The position numbers and the translations under genes were made by a program. Positions 20,091-33,770 of a DNA stretch of 64,000 nt are shown here, one piece after another; position 1 is the stretch's first letter; each line of letters starts with the position of its first letter. A model generated the notes under the pieces. It saw nothing but the letters and a program-made list of their open reading frames with translations. It did no database searches and was not told where the DNA came from. This DNA comes from Hyaloperonospora brassicae (taxonomy: Eukaryota; Oomycota; Peronosporomycetes; Peronosporales; Peronosporaceae): the NCBI GenBank assembly GCA_947650285.1, contig CANTFL010000254.1:96982-160981 (forward strand). The letters run 5' to 3'.

Positions 20091-20641
20091 GCTGAAGTGT
20101 GTTCAGCCACAAAATAAAAGATCTTAAAATAGGTACTAATTAGAGCATTAGTGTCTGGATTAGGTACGTTTTGTCTAAGGTGTCCTTTTATATAAAACAA
20201 AATAAAGTTCGATTCCCCTTTTGTTCCGTTAAAAACACGTGCCTTCCTCAGGCGTCTCCGGTCATAAGAAGACTCAAGCCTTGTTAAGGCATAGAATACT
20301 GAGTTCGTTGTGCAGTCGATTCGCTGAATCGTTAGGTCCCATGACCAAGTACCTAGAGCTGTAAGCTCGTTTACTCGTAGAGTTGAGATCTTGTTAAGAA
20401 CTACCTTGCTCACGTAGCAGAAATCCTTCTTCTGGTAAGGAGCAGTAATAGCTCCGCTACCCACCTTGTCGGAGAAAAAACGTATGCTGCTTCTAAAACC
20501 ACAAATGGATTGTAAAAAGATATGTGAAGAATGTAAAATGTGGCTAGGTTTTCCTTTGATATTAAATAATATGGCTAGTTGATCTGACCTGAATAATACC
20601 AATAATAAATATCGCACTGCAAAGTGACACTTATTTGACAT
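20066..20641 (-). pseudogene. uncertain ORF ending inside the 3' LTR
   Basis: From an ATG at 20641 the frame is open for 191 codons on the minus strand and stops at 20066, so the last eight codons derive from the LTR. It is Ser/Leu/Arg-rich with no recognised domain. It may be a gene fragment cut by the element, or a chance frame in AT-rich DNA. Confidence 0.3.
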
Positions 20642-21890
20642 GCTACACAGATATCGATAGGTATATCTACCAGAAAAACGGAATATCACCCATGCTTACG
20701 GTTTCCTATTGGCAGTGCTAGCTTATCTAATAACTGATGTCAAACGTCAGTTGACCTCGTCGTATGTGACATATGATATATTTGTATTTCTTCAGCAAGA
20801 TAATTATAAATTAACAAAACTTATGAAGGCAATGGAGAGGGTAAACGCACACAATTAGGATCCGACTTGATAATCATTTGAGTGAATGAATGTGATGACC
20901 TACAAGGATTAATTACTATGTTGAAACACAGATCGATCAGTAGCATGATGGTCGGTGTTTCACCACTTCAATTTTTAATTACTAATACCACTTAACAATA
21001 CGGTGCTGTGTGAACGAGCAAGGCACATTACGCACATATCCTACTCACCTACATTATGGAGATAAGCGAAATAATATAAGCTTTAATCTTTCGTTAATGT
21101 ATAACGACGATAGATCATCGTATGATTTTATAAAAGACTATAATCACACATTTGCGTGCGAAATTGAACTCTTCACGAAATTTAGCTAACTCATTTCATG
21201 ACATTGACAACAAACAATATTCAAGCGACTAGTATTCTTGCAGAAATCTGACCATTACTCAAGAATGCGTTATCTAGTGACTGAATTATATAGGTTTCAT
21301 ATAAGTTACCATACTAACTAACGAAGAACTAAATGAAGGATGGACGCTTGCAAAGGTAATATAGTACATAAACAGTTTCTTTTGGTGAATAAGTACGATC
21401 AATACTTGTTTTTAGGAGATTTATGTGAATGGTAATAGATATAAAAAACAAGTTCGATATAGCATTAGACAAACAATATCGGAAGTTGTCGAGGCCTCTG
21501 TACTCTATTGTACGTGAAGGTTCGAGGCGCCTTACTGCAAATAATTGTCAGTGTAGGTCCGATTCCAATATCTGCATTTTAAGCGAAGTGATATGCCATA
21601 CATGTTGTCACTTCTGTGTTTTTGTGTAAGAACTACAGACCTATGGATTCAATGAATGCAGAACGCTTCCACATTACGCGTAGAGGTTTGATCTGTCCAA
21701 GCGGTGTAGACTGGTGTGCGGTCACAAGAATGCTCACCACCGTGTGTGATTCGATTTCAGACTCCAAATATCTACTATAATAGAGGACGAGCTATCCACG
21801 AAGTTGCCATCTTCGTGCAAGCTGAGATTAAAAGTAATAAAAAATATACGTACTTGCTTCATGAAACATGCTTCTAACAATAGCTCGTGC

Positions 21891-22031
21891 GGTGTCAAGG
21901 ATCTTAGAAGTACAAACTATTGAGACAAAATCACAATAATGACGATGGCGTGAAGCGCGCGGGTGTCAAGAATCTTAGTAGTTCGAACCATTGAGCCGAA
22001 AGCACAATAATGTCGCTGTTTTATCGACAGA
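21891..22031. repeat. tandem duplication, period 71 bp
   Basis: Two diverged copies each start GGTGTCAAG, at 21891 and 21962, and share the pattern ATCTTAG ... CACAATAATG. Divergence suggests an old duplication. Confidence 0.7.
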
Positions 22032-23216
22032 TGTGCATCGACAAAGAATTTTTACAAAGTTACATATCTGGGTCCATGATAGTCGACAGAGCCTCCTTGT
22101 TAAGGCAGCTTTTCATAATCGACGATGGCGTTGAAGATCATTGTATCACAGAAAACTAAATGAAATTAGTTCTGGCATGCTCAGTTATCTACCAGTTCTT
22201 ATAGACGTGTCAAGGAATGGACGTAAAGCTCTATCTTTAATCCCCGTATATTTTTGTTATTGTGAAGAATTAGATGAAGGGGTCAGGCAAACGTTAAAGC
22301 CTCCGCGTGCAAATTAGGAAATCACGCAGAGCTCCTAAAACAATATCAGGTAATGCGTAATAATCACACTTGCGATAAGCACACAAAAAACCTTTTGGTG
22401 TATCATTTAAAAGTCCTACCACAGCGTATTGCCTCACATCAATTTTGTTAAACATCAAGCGAAGTGATCGACAGCACGCCAGATTGAGATGGGGAAGTGG
22501 ATCTAAGTTATTGCATATCCTCAGCTGCGTATCGAACTATCGAAAAGCGATTGGGGTCAATTTAAAAATCCAGCTATATAGATCCATCATTGTAGATTCA
22601 ATTCAGCCCGCTTTTCTTATGTTATTCCCAACACACGGTCGTTTCATGCAGAATTCTACAGATCGTGGTATTTTTATACTCTTAAAAATACTATAAATTA
22701 TTTGATGCGCTATTTGCCCTAATTGACTGTTGTGTCTTAGAATATCTCTACATCAGTCTTTCAAGGATCCTTGGCTCATCTTTGATAATCGCGAGATGCT
22801 ACCAACGTAAATGATAGTACTTCTTGCAACAGACGCACCCGCAACTGCGAAGAAACGTTTTTGTTATAATCAATAAGCACGATAATGTGGTATAGTAAGT
22901 TGTCAGATCTGGGGCAATACAGTCTCAACGTAGTAACACAACAATTGCCAAGCTAGTCGGCGCAGTTAAGCTTGTACGCCGGGTAAATACCCTTCGCGGT
23001 TCGCCCTTTCGGGTTCAGTTGTGGCTCTCTCCTAGCTGATTACACCCAACCACTCACACTCCTTTCCAGAAGACTGCCTAAACTCATCAGCTTCCGTTCC
23101 TCCTTTCTTGTGACATCGTACCGAAAGGTAGACTTCGGCATTTTCACAGGTCACAATCGGGCGCAGTATACGCCCGACTAGAAGACATAAGATATCCTCG
23201 ATTAAAGACCCACCGG

Positions 23217-23328
23217 CTCGTCTCACGACGATTCTTTGGACAGTGCTGTCTATTGGGTCACTGGCTCGCCGTGCGCGATTCCTAAATCGGTACCGTCTAT
23301 TGGGTAACCGACTCACCGTGAGACGAGA
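23217..23328. repeat. inverted repeat around a short direct repeat
   Basis: CTCGTCTCACG at 23217-23227 is inverted at 23318-23328. Inside, TCTATTGGGT occurs twice, near 23249 and 23297. This looks like a remnant of a transposon end or LTR. Confidence 0.55.
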
Positions 23329-26300
23329 CTAATATATCACTGGAAGCGTGTAATCGGTACCGGGGGACGACTTAACTCTTGGCGCTTCCAAATCGAGACC
23401 TCTACAAGCTATGCTCCTTGAGGCGACAGCAGGCACAATCCAGTCCACGCACGGACTTACCTTAAAAGTGTACACGTGTCTTGGAATTGGCAATTTCTGC
23501 TCTATATTGGTTACATCTTATTCTCTACCTGATTTCAAAAGAGCTCGTAAGTTTTTCTCCTTCACTCCCCCTCGCCATACTATACTAATAAATAGTGGGA
23601 TGGACTGATCATCATCTTGCTTTATCGTCGGGTCTTTCCACGTCGAGTCTTGGCTCGTCTAGACTTTGCTCATCAATTATTCCCTCATCGAGTATATTTT
23701 TTGTCAAGTCTTAACTCGTCAAGTTCCGATTCGCCGACTTCGATCTGATCCGGCTTCTCTCGACATGTTCGCGACTTATATAATCAAGTCGAAAGTAGGA
23801 ATACCACGTTTGAAAATTCCCTACACCTTACTAGAAATTTAAATAGCACATAAGAATTTCTTTAAAATAAACCGATGACAATCCAAATTAATTTTTACTC
23901 TTATCGCTGCTCAATCGACGAATAGGATCAGCTTTGATCCTTAAACACGTGATAAGTTTTGCTTTTTATTCCTCAGCTAGGCATAATATTGATTATTAAA
24001 GAGTCCAGAAACAAGATAATGGAGGAATTAAGATTTTGACGGGCTTTTTGGTGGATCAATTTTTAGCACAACTGCACAAGAACAAATTGTAAATCTATAC
24101 TATACATTAAAGTATCTCTGTGGATAGGACAAAAGAAGTCAGGATTGAAGTCACGCCCTCTAAATATATCTAGATGCCTAGGCCATGGTCATTTTGAAAA
24201 AGAAAGTAAATGAGCTAAAAACACTGTTTTCTAATATCAATTCAAAGATCGCTGTATTATAGCTAAATAGTAGATAGTGAAGAACTACGCTGTCCGTATC
24301 TGCCCCAGGAAGAGGCGATAAAAGAAAACTTCCGTAAGCTTAGTAACATATGGCTCAATATTACACTTAAATACTAAAGTCTTAGTGATGAATCGATCAA
24401 GCGCAGAAAATTATACGCTTTATTTGATTGCGCTTTTGAGCAATGACTTCGCAGATCAATTGATTGCTAACGCGTAACTCGAAAATGTACCTGCGTATTG
24501 TCCCGTTGAAAAGGTGAGAATCTTTACAATTTTTAAGACCGAGTAAATAACCGATATTAAGTTGTCTACCGTGTTATATCAAGGATAAGAGCTCTAGTGA
24601 CTTGTTAGCGAATAAAGTGATGCCAAACGAAGACTACCATTGAATGAGACAATATAGGTCATGTGTTTGTAGCGCTCGATGTCTTGATGACAACGAAAAA
24701 TCATTACGACGCTCTCGTTCACGAGTGGAAGCGATCGACAAGCTCTTTGTCAACATAGCAGCGGGAAATGCTAGTAAATGGGATTTCTTACTTATTTATT
24801 CGAGGCATCATGGTCGTATATTTACAGAATATTGTCGGATATTTACATCGTCAACAAGATTATTGGTTCAACATGAACAACACAGACGTCAACTCCTATG
24901 AAGCGAGTAATTACATATGTGTGTATATAGAGCGTACCGACATTTCATCAATGTATTCGATGAATAGAAGCTCTAAGATTTGTTTTTGTATAACAGACAT
25001 CTCTTAAGCAGTACTTAATAATTACAGCGTTGTATTTTTGATATGACCACAGGCTTGTAAAGATTTAGCTAAGTAAATCAATTTTGTCGGCAAAATTTAT
25101 TCCGAAAATGTCTTCCTCGGATAACAATTTCGAGAGAGATAAGGCTTGCAAGTTTAGTCCAACAAAATAGTTTCGAATAGTACAGGTCGTCAAAGTCCAG
25201 TCCATCATATTGGTGATTCGGCTTTTATGTCCGCCGAAAGCCAGAACATCAAATTTATCCTCGTCGAAAGGATGATTATGAACGCGTTAAGTCGCCAAGT
25301 AGTGCCGAAACGCCCTCAACCATTATATAATGTATATGTTTATGATATACAGGCGAAGGACGGGATCGATTCAAAACCAATATGCAATATTGCAAACGAT
25401 TCATCATATAGCCTAAATCAGTACGCATTAAAGCTTATATAAAGCTTTCGAAGACCCTCTGCGCGGCCTGGAAAATGCTTTCCGTCAAACCTCGACGAGC
25501 ATAATATAGTGCATACGGTATTAGCTGTAGCGCAAATATCCCAAGTAGGATCAAGGTAAGGACTTTTTACTAGCAAGAAACAATACTAGCTGAAGTTGAT
25601 CCCGGCCCAGAGACCAATAGATGCCAACGGTTAGTCTTGTCCAGTACTAAATCATTTGACTAATGAAAGAGATAGTATAAATAAATTCTAGTGACGAGCA
25701 CCTGGCTCTCGATATTGAATGCCAGATGATGCTTCGAGTCGAAAGCTTACGATGCCGGCCAACCATCAAAGCGCTAATATCGTATCTACCCATTCTTTGG
25801 TGTGAGGTCACAAAGTGTGAAAAATAAAGCTGATGAGCTTAGAAAGGCTTCAAAATGTTTTAGCAGCACAATGGCAGCCAGGCAAAATCTGCAACTAGGT
25901 CCGGAAGGGCTAAGTGAGAAGGGTATGGTTTGTCCTATCAGACATTACACTATTACGACTTGACTCGGCGAATTTGCTGTGTTAGTGCGATGAAATGTAA
26001 TTGTACAGATCTTTGCTAAAAATTACCCCATATAGTTCATTATTGATTCAGACCATACACCAATACGCAATGCTGTAACTTGGGTACAAGTCTCGTAAAA
26101 AATGACGCGATGGCGACCTTCCTTATCGCAATAACAAATGTGCGAAATGTCTATATATATATTGACTTCACATATCGCTGATGCGCCTTCACCGACACAA
26201 ATTGAAGCTGGGTATAACACCTAACTCAACGATTACAATATTGCGTTGACGAGCCCAAGCGCATAGTACTTAATCTACCCAAAGATATTTTGTATGCGTG

Positions 26301-28987
26301 CTCATATGTCAGGATAGTATGTGCATGGTTATCTCTTACATGTAAACGTTTAAAATGGATGAGATGTGACTGCAGCAAAAGATACCGAATGTATGTACAC
26401 CACGCAATGAATTGTAGACGCTTGACCGTCGACGTCAAGCGGCCATAAGTTGTAAGATCTACATCCATGTATCTGCGGATCACATAGGAGTGTCACGACA
26501 TACCATTCAGCAGGCATCGTATTCAAAATTTATACTATGGCGAGAAGAGATATAAACGACACCATTCGTTTCAGTTGGACACTAAACGAACTTATTTTCG
26601 ATTAGCAAGTTGTGTCACTACTGGACATCGAAAAGATGGCCTTATATAAAATCATACCCTTTGTGTGTCCTGACAGATTAAACGCATCTTGTTATCATGA
26701 ATATGTCTATATAATCTTGAAAGGTTTCCAAAAAAACTAATTGTGCGTCAGTTGGTGGAATTTACAATATTATACACAACGTCACTATTCATAACCGAAA
26801 AATATATATGTGCTCGTGTCTTACTGACAAAATGTACTCTTACGGGTCACCCTACAGACTTGTGCCCAAAACCTTACTGTTGACGATGGAAAAACTCATC
26901 CGACCAAATTCAACTTCTTGATGGACAATACAATTTTTCTTATAGTCCCGATCGACGTACGCGACCATATGTATACTTGCTTATATGAGACACTGAGTGA
27001 AAATCCAAGGACGTCAAGGTAAAGCATAACATTGTCAAAAACGTCATGTTGAGGGAAGTAATGCATGAAACGCATGATCAAAACTATTTAAATATAAGAT
27101 TGTCGAAGCCGTTCATGATGAGGTCAGTGATATTCGACAGGGAACATGATATTTTGTAACGCCCAAATCAACCACTTATCATTTCGCTGTTTTTATACTT
27201 GCTCCTACAATTTTTCTATCTTCTCGATCTGCAGTTTTTTGCGGGTCTTCTCCGCATCAAACTTATAATGTTAACTATACAGGTCATTTGATAAGCCCCT
27301 ACCACTTCAATAGCTAATTAAGTATCACACAGGTATTCTTGTGTCCAAAAGTGTGACGACAGTCAGACGAAAAACAAATCGCGGCCTCTAAGAAGCAATA
27401 TTGAGAAAAGTTGACTCGTATACTTGATCGAATGCGTATAGCTTTACATGCATAAACGACGTTATTCATGCATCGTCACGCACACATCATTCCCTGAAAA
27501 TTTCTTACACCTTCCTCGTATTATTGCCCTATCTTATTGTATGTGAGGCCCGGCATAAAGATAAAATACTTGAATGAGCAAAAACAAAGAAAGAATTTCA
27601 GTCTCCGCTTAGACGTCGACAACGTGACTCAGGTCATAATTATAATATCGTCAATCGAGGCGCAAAATGAATAAGCAGTTAAGCGTATTTAACAAAGATA
27701 TTGGAATGTGAACATCTTTTGTATCTACTCCAACCTAAACAAATTATCCTTTAACAAGCGATTTATGACCTTTGAGCGGCGAAGCGTAAATGATCCTTAG
27801 ACTATAGGAATGAGTCAACGAACAGTTATGTTGGATCGTAAATCTTCGAGCCGTTTCTTGCGAATATCCATTGAAAGAGGCGCGGGTAAACAGATTTGGG
27901 GAGTCAATTATGTGTAAATGTATATGCATATAAGCGTGAATGTACCTTCTTCCACCGTTGGGCACTAATATTCCTATCGACAGTTAGAATGACCAAACTC
28001 GTATTGAAGGATCAAAAACGGCACAAAAAGCTTGTACTAACCCATTACAAGCTAAATGCACCAACCAAAGCGTTATTAGGTGTCACTTTGCTGCAAGTAC
28101 GCTGTTTGCACATTTGAATGTAAGTCCACTAAACGAAGACGATTAGTAGAAGGTTAAGGAAGAGGTGTATTAAATCTATCGTAAAAAGTGTATAACATGC
28201 ACCTCTTTTATGCTACTTTTCCTATGCTGAGATAAAAGTTCCATATATAGCTGCCGGCACACCATCATTGCGCACGTCTCCCAACTATTGGTGACATATT
28301 TAGCGAAAATTATGTCCAATATAGAGCAATGAAAGGATCTGTGCCACATTTCTTCAACATGCACCCGACCAGGTAATTATTACAGAATATCGTTAGTTAT
28401 CATGATATTATTATTTACCCATATTAGGTGTCAACGACATCGAACGAACTCTGCTCTTTACAAGTATATTGCGCAGATGTAAATTTTTGTCGTGTAAAAT
28501 TAACACTATAGTGCTATATGTCATCATTGCAATGTTAATAGAATCACATTAATCTGCGCAAGACGAAAATTTATACAAGATTGTAACGAGACGATATCAA
28601 TTGTACAAGAAGCATACGACTCCTTCGAACAACGAAGGTGGACTTCACGTTGTATGAGTCCCTCATATATTCTAAAATTCACAAAAGCTCCGCACCCTTG
28701 TGATGTAAACGAAAGATATCTCACAATGATGTATGTGGGTCTATTGACATGTTGCCAGGTAGCCTTAGCTTGATGCCGTCCCATCCATGATTTAACTGAG
28801 ATTGAAACGGTATCACTCCCTAGCACATTCCTAGCGGCGACAAGATACCGTATGGGACAGATAAAAACGACGGTATATTGTTGCACTAGACTTTACAGTT
28901 TCGTAAAAACAATGTAGCTTACATAATTATGATGAAGTGTTACGTTTGTCCCAGCCAATGTGCCGGATAAGCTGGCCACTCCCGACA

Positions 28988-29139
28988 CACTCTCTTGTGA
29001 CATCCTTGATTACTCAAGGTTTTCTTGCACAAAATCCACCATAGAACGTTTGCCCCTCCTGTCGCACTCTCTTGTGACATCCTGAATTACTCAAAGGTTT
29101 TCTTGCATAAAATCTACTACTAAAACATTTGCAGGAGAG
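28988..29139. repeat. tandem duplication, period 76 bp
   Basis: CACTCTCTTGTGACATCC begins each copy, at 28988 and 29064. The copies differ by several substitutions and a small indel. Confidence 0.75.
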
Positions 29140-31062
29140 CTGGATGAATTTCCTCGTATGATCTCTCCTTTTAACGCCATCATGAACCCCATCATTTCCT
29201 TGTTGTAAGCTTGTGGCAGAAGGTCAAACTTCAAGTAATAATACAGCGAATCATATTGATAGTTCAGAAAGTTTTATTCGAAAATAGGCACACTACGCGC
29301 GTATACGCAGTCGAAATGTCAAAATATAAGTCTGAAAGCGCTATGCAAAGAATAAGTTTATTTGCCATGGCTTAAAGAGAAGTGAAGCTTTCGTTGAGGA
29401 GCAAAAAACGTTGCTTATGTGCAAATGACATAATTTAAGCTATACGAGCACGATACAACGGGATCTTTAACTTCCATCGAAATGTAATCGTGCGTTAGTG
29501 GGCCTATTTACCTGTCAAAAAACATTAATACGGTAGCCAGGCGTCCAACTATCTTCAAAATATGGATAACACGATGTCAGGTATAAATGAGCGAATCACA
29601 ATCAACGCTTGTACTTCCCACGGAACCTGATACAATCATTTATCATATTACTCTGCTTGTAGCTGTAGAAGATTAACACACAAATTGTAAGTTTGGGAGT
29701 CAAGTCGAGTAAAAAATCTCTTCAATTTCAACTTCTGCAAGAGTCGTCAGGCGTTCTAGAAAGCGCTACGGGGTAATATCGGCTTTTTCACAAAGTCAAG
29801 ACGCGGAATGAAATTTCAGGTCTCCCATGTACAGTCTAATATATATCATCCGACATATTTGTCTCGATCAACGAGTTTCTGTGGTCACGGCGAATAATTG
29901 AATGTTCACCGTCGTGCGCTTGGAAAAGCAGGAGCCTTGATGAACAAGAGAAACAAGAAAGTTTGTATGATGCTGTGGAAAAACATAACCTTCTAAACGT
30001 CCTACTTTGATGAACCTGACTGATTAAAAACGATGGGCTTCGTTCACCTCTGCCGTTCAGGTATAAAAGTTGAGCTTGGGGTAAAAGCTTCTAGTTGGAC
30101 AATTTATAAGACTTTCACTAGTAGACTCCCTTGAGCGAGGATGCGTCATGTTTTATTTACTATAACTAATTAGTATCAATGAGCGGCACAAAGCGCTATA
30201 AGTCAGTACATTGCAAATAAACTCTGCGTTTATTTTTGTTAAGTAAAACAGCTCGAAGACATTAAAGGCCCATTCTTGTTCTGACATGTGAAAAAAGTGA
30301 TATATATTTATTCGATAACGACATTGATGGCTCGAAATAAGTTGGAAGCCGATTGCACGATGTGCCACAGGTGCAATGGGATAAGCTATATCCTTCTTAT
30401 GCTACATGGTTCTTATCTAATCAAATTACCAACCAAAATTTAACTTGTCACAAAAAAGCGCGGAATGAAAACCTCACTAGCTTTTTTTCGCAGCGAACAC
30501 ATCATGCATTTCTACTAACGAATTGCGAGGGTTATGAGCGTAGAGCAACCACCCTTAGTACTAGGAACTCTGTCTTTAGACCGCGTAGACATGTGCACTT
30601 GTGGTAAAGAATTTGTAGGCTGTCCAGTCACCATAATAGCCAAGGGCCGACTGGTCGCTATTCACTATATAATCAGGATGACTAAAGCTAAAGAGGAATC
30701 AATATTGATCACCGCATCAGGCTAGGTCACACAAAAATTAGTGGCAATGCTATAATGTCAGAAGAGCAGCTGACATTGTCTATCGCACTTGTACCTCATT
30801 CGCTATGCTTCGATGTACGCTAGTACTGTAAATGGCACCCCGCTAGTAATGACACAATACAAGATACCTGCACTGGCACATTGTAGGCGGATGATTCGAA
30901 TCTTAAAGTGCACTGTACGTGTAGAGGAAGGCAAATCTCTAGAATTGACACGTTTAAATAAAGAGAGAAAAAAACGCTGCAATCATATGCTTATATCCCC
31001 GAAACCCTCCCTTTTGATCTTACTTCGACTTTATTGAACTACGATTTCCAGATGTAGCCACT

Positions 31063-31265
31063 CTTACCACCCATTGCGCGCGTCTAGCAGTGATTAGTGG
31101 ATAAAGATGGTTGATACAATGGTCTTTGTCAACCAATACGAGGAGAGGTGCCAGATATCACCGTTAACGGTAATATTCTTTCAGCATTTACCTTACCAAG
31201 TATATTTACTGGTAAATATTTTTAATGGAGACAATGACCTCATTGACCCGATTTGGTGGCGTCTA
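31063..31265 (-). mobile_element. gypsy LTR fragment (divergent U3 subfamily)
   Basis: In reverse orientation this matches the U3 half of the 5' LTR of copy 1, including ATCACCGTTAACGGTAATAT and GCATTTACCTTACCAAGTAT. It lies 280 bp outside copy 2 and has no internal region. Confidence 0.7.
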
Positions 31266-31543
31266 TGACACTTAACGGACTCAACCCTTTACGTACTTCC
31301 TACAAGCATCCATGAGATCCATCACACGATACAACGAGCATAAATTTAATTTTTCGTTGACTAGCCGAGAAGAGGATTGAAACATTGCGTCTACAGAAGT
31401 CAAAGGGCACATCTCACACGCGAGAGAAAAAAAATACAGTGTAAGTATATTCAAAAACGAGTAAAAACCTTTTTGGCGAGACGATGCGTCAATTCGGAAC
31501 GTTTAGGAATCCTCACAAGATATCGTCGAAGTATGTTTAATCC

Positions 31544-31548
31544 TCCAA
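31544..31548. other. target-site duplication of copy 2 (left)
   Basis: TCCAA sits immediately outside the LTR end at 31549 and matches TCCAA at 39348-39352. Five bases is typical for gypsy integrases. Confidence 0.85.
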
Positions 31549-31991
31549 TGTAACAGGACACTGTTGACTACGTACTGGTTGACCAGTACGGAGTATACTT
31601 CCACTGACGACAGTGGTCGACAGTGCCCTTCTAGGTGTTTTAAAGAAAACACAGAGGAAGGAAAGGAGACTAAGTAGTCAGACTAGTTTCTTGGTAAAAG
31701 TAAAACTGTATTAATATAATTAAGTCTTATAGCTCCTTGAATCTCTGTTGTCCTGACTTAATTATACTAATATAACTATATGTATGATGACATCTACTCA
31801 CCACCCATCGCGCGCGTCTAGCAGCGATTGGTGGGTTGATGTCATCACGATATCAACCAATGAGTAGACCCTTCGGTCATCCCAACAATATCACCATGTC
31901 TTGTGATATTGTTAAACGAATATTCGACGTAATATTCTTTATTGTCTGATTGTTTCAATGACAATCTCATGTAACGGGCTACCCCGTTACA
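31549..31991 (-). repeat. 3' LTR of copy 2
   Basis: 443 bp. Compared with the other LTR it has an extra 9 bp (near 31663) and a few substitutions. Its U5 half, which includes GTACTGGTTGACCAGTAC, is unrelated to the U5 of copy 1. Confidence 0.93.
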
Positions 31992-32006
31992 TCACCCCTC
32001 CCTTAT
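31992..32006 (-). other. polypurine tract of copy 2
   Basis: On the minus strand AAGGGAGGGGTGA abuts the 3' LTR, matching the position and nearly the sequence of the tract in copy 1. Confidence 0.75.
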
Positions 32007-32123
32007 CAGATAGTCATCGTGTGACTATCGAAAACTTGGTGTCCACCCGTTGGACACCAGTGGGACAGGGAGCACTTACTTGGTCAGACCCATTTACTCC
32101 TGACCTTGCCTCGCATTGTTAAC

Positions 32124-33770
32124 ATGTCTATGCGAGGTGATTCGAAGACCACACAGCCTGATGCTGTGCCAGCCTCTGCGGCAGACACTACGTCGTCTTA
32201 TGCTTTACTCCGTCTGCAGCAGAAGGTGCTGCAGACGCACGCGGTATCGCACCACGTGTACATGATGACCTTGACAATGAAGTCATCGAGTATGGCGAGT
32301 CAAACGTGCCTGACTCGCGCAACGTTCCAGAGGCATCCCGATCACCGGCGGTGCCTTATCGTTCGTCAAGTGCACTGTCGAACGAGCGGACTCGTTAAAT
32401 GCAACACAGTCTGTTCGGCAGTGATGATGAACTCTATGGTGAGGAATACTACGCCTCACCAGTATCAACTCGCGCCTCTCCGCACGAGCGTGATGACGAT
32501 GGCGAGAGCCGTCGTCATTCTAAAAGCCGTGGTACCGAAACATGTACCACATTGAAGCGTGGTAAGCTCAAGCCGTGGCGCTTGCCCGAGCAGTTCATCA
32601 ATGGCTTGTCTCACGAGACAAGCCAACACCATCGAATTCCTTTATTCGATGCAACTGAGCTATATCGCTTAAATTCCAGCGCGAGTAACTTCCGCGCTGA
32701 AGAAGACTTCTATTTCGATGCCTTCCTTAGACATTGATGGTATAATGGTAACCAAAAGCGTGACAAAAACTCGATTTTGGCAGCGTGGAACGCGTTCGTC
32801 AAAACGTAAAGAATTTTGGACGAGAAGGGTGGCTCAAGAAACTTAAGGCGACACGCCTCAGGTTCGAAAAGCGAACGCCAACCGGTGATAGGTACCGGTT
32901 GCATCGTTTGTCGAGTGAGGCAGATACTCCTTGCATCACTTGGAGAGACCCTTGTGCGAGTTGTGCTGACAACTCGCAGCGTGCACATAGGGACGTGAAT
33001 TCCCTAAGTTCGCCCTGGGGAAGGGCACACATTTCGGCTGAGATGCGGGACGCGATTGCAAACTTGCAATCCGTCTACAAACGCCAAAATCTTGTGTTTA
33101 CCGATGGTCCCTCGGACCAATCGGATAAGTCTCGTCATACTGGCGGACGAGACCTTCAACGTCCATCAACAGCTGAGAGCGGGGCTCCCAGCTGTTCCAA
33201 GAGGGTGGATACCCCGCCACTGGACGAGATAGCTCGTCCTTGATCCTGAATCGTCACGGTGGTTCAAGATACGCTCCACTAGAAAGCGTTGACCACCGTG
33301 TGAGTCCATCAAAGGATGTGGCGGAGGAGGAAAGATCTCCTCCAGATGATTCGGTTCACCATGTCGATCCTCACGAGATGGATCGCGCATTTCAACAATT
33401 GCGCGATGATTTACAGCACGAGATGGATCGCGCAATTGTTGAATTGTGCGATGATTTGAAGCACGAGAGGGACAGGCGCTACGCTTTGACTGACGCTTTG
33501 CGGAAGTACCGCAAAGAGCACGAGGCGAACTATGCAAAGGACCGCGCTGAGTATGCGGTCGCACAGCTGTAGTTTGAGCGCGACGTTCGCTCCTTCTTTG
33601 GCGAGTTGTCGACAGATCGCGGAGAGATCTCTCAGTTGCGTTCTGAGGTCTCTTATCTGCGCGACCAGACGAATCGTCTGGAGCGCAAACGCAAGAACTT
33701 GATGGACGTTCTAGAATGTGGGGGCTATCTTCATCGGAAGAAGAAGGCTCGTACTGACAGTACGGCCTGA
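32124..33770 (+). pseudogene. antisense ORF of copy 2
   Basis: This is the same antisense gene as in copy 1. It starts at ATG 32124 (M-S-M-R-G-D-S) and ends at TGA 33768. Open pieces are 32399-32737, 32785-33243 and 33240-33572; the last is cut by a TAG near 33570, where copy 1 reads Gln. The coiled-coil part has an extra tandem unit of about 15 residues (M-D-R-A-F ... then M-D-R-A-I) compared with copy 1. The middle piece is intact here and broken in copy 1, while the N-terminal and C-terminal pieces are better in copy 1. The two copies together support a formerly continuous protein-coding frame. Confidence 0.62.

Larger units (their letters stand above)
20091..31062. other. AT-rich gene-poor stretch of about 11 kb
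   Basis: No reading frame with domain-like content is present beyond the uncertain ORF at its left edge. It holds tandem duplications (21891-22020 and 28988-29139) and an inverted repeat (23217-23328). A segment around 22960-23800 is less AT-rich and could be old LTR material. I see no tRNA or other RNA gene. Confidence 0.6.

Noticed and set aside
20195..20225. tRNA-like GTTCGATTCCCC
   Set aside because: No cloverleaf or A box upstream; chance match to a T-loop.
21510..21535. B-box-like GGTTCGAGGCG
   Set aside because: No partner A box or foldable acceptor stem.
28988..29139. CRISPR-like direct repeats
   Set aside because: Only two diverged units without spacers; a simple tandem duplication in a eukaryotic genome.
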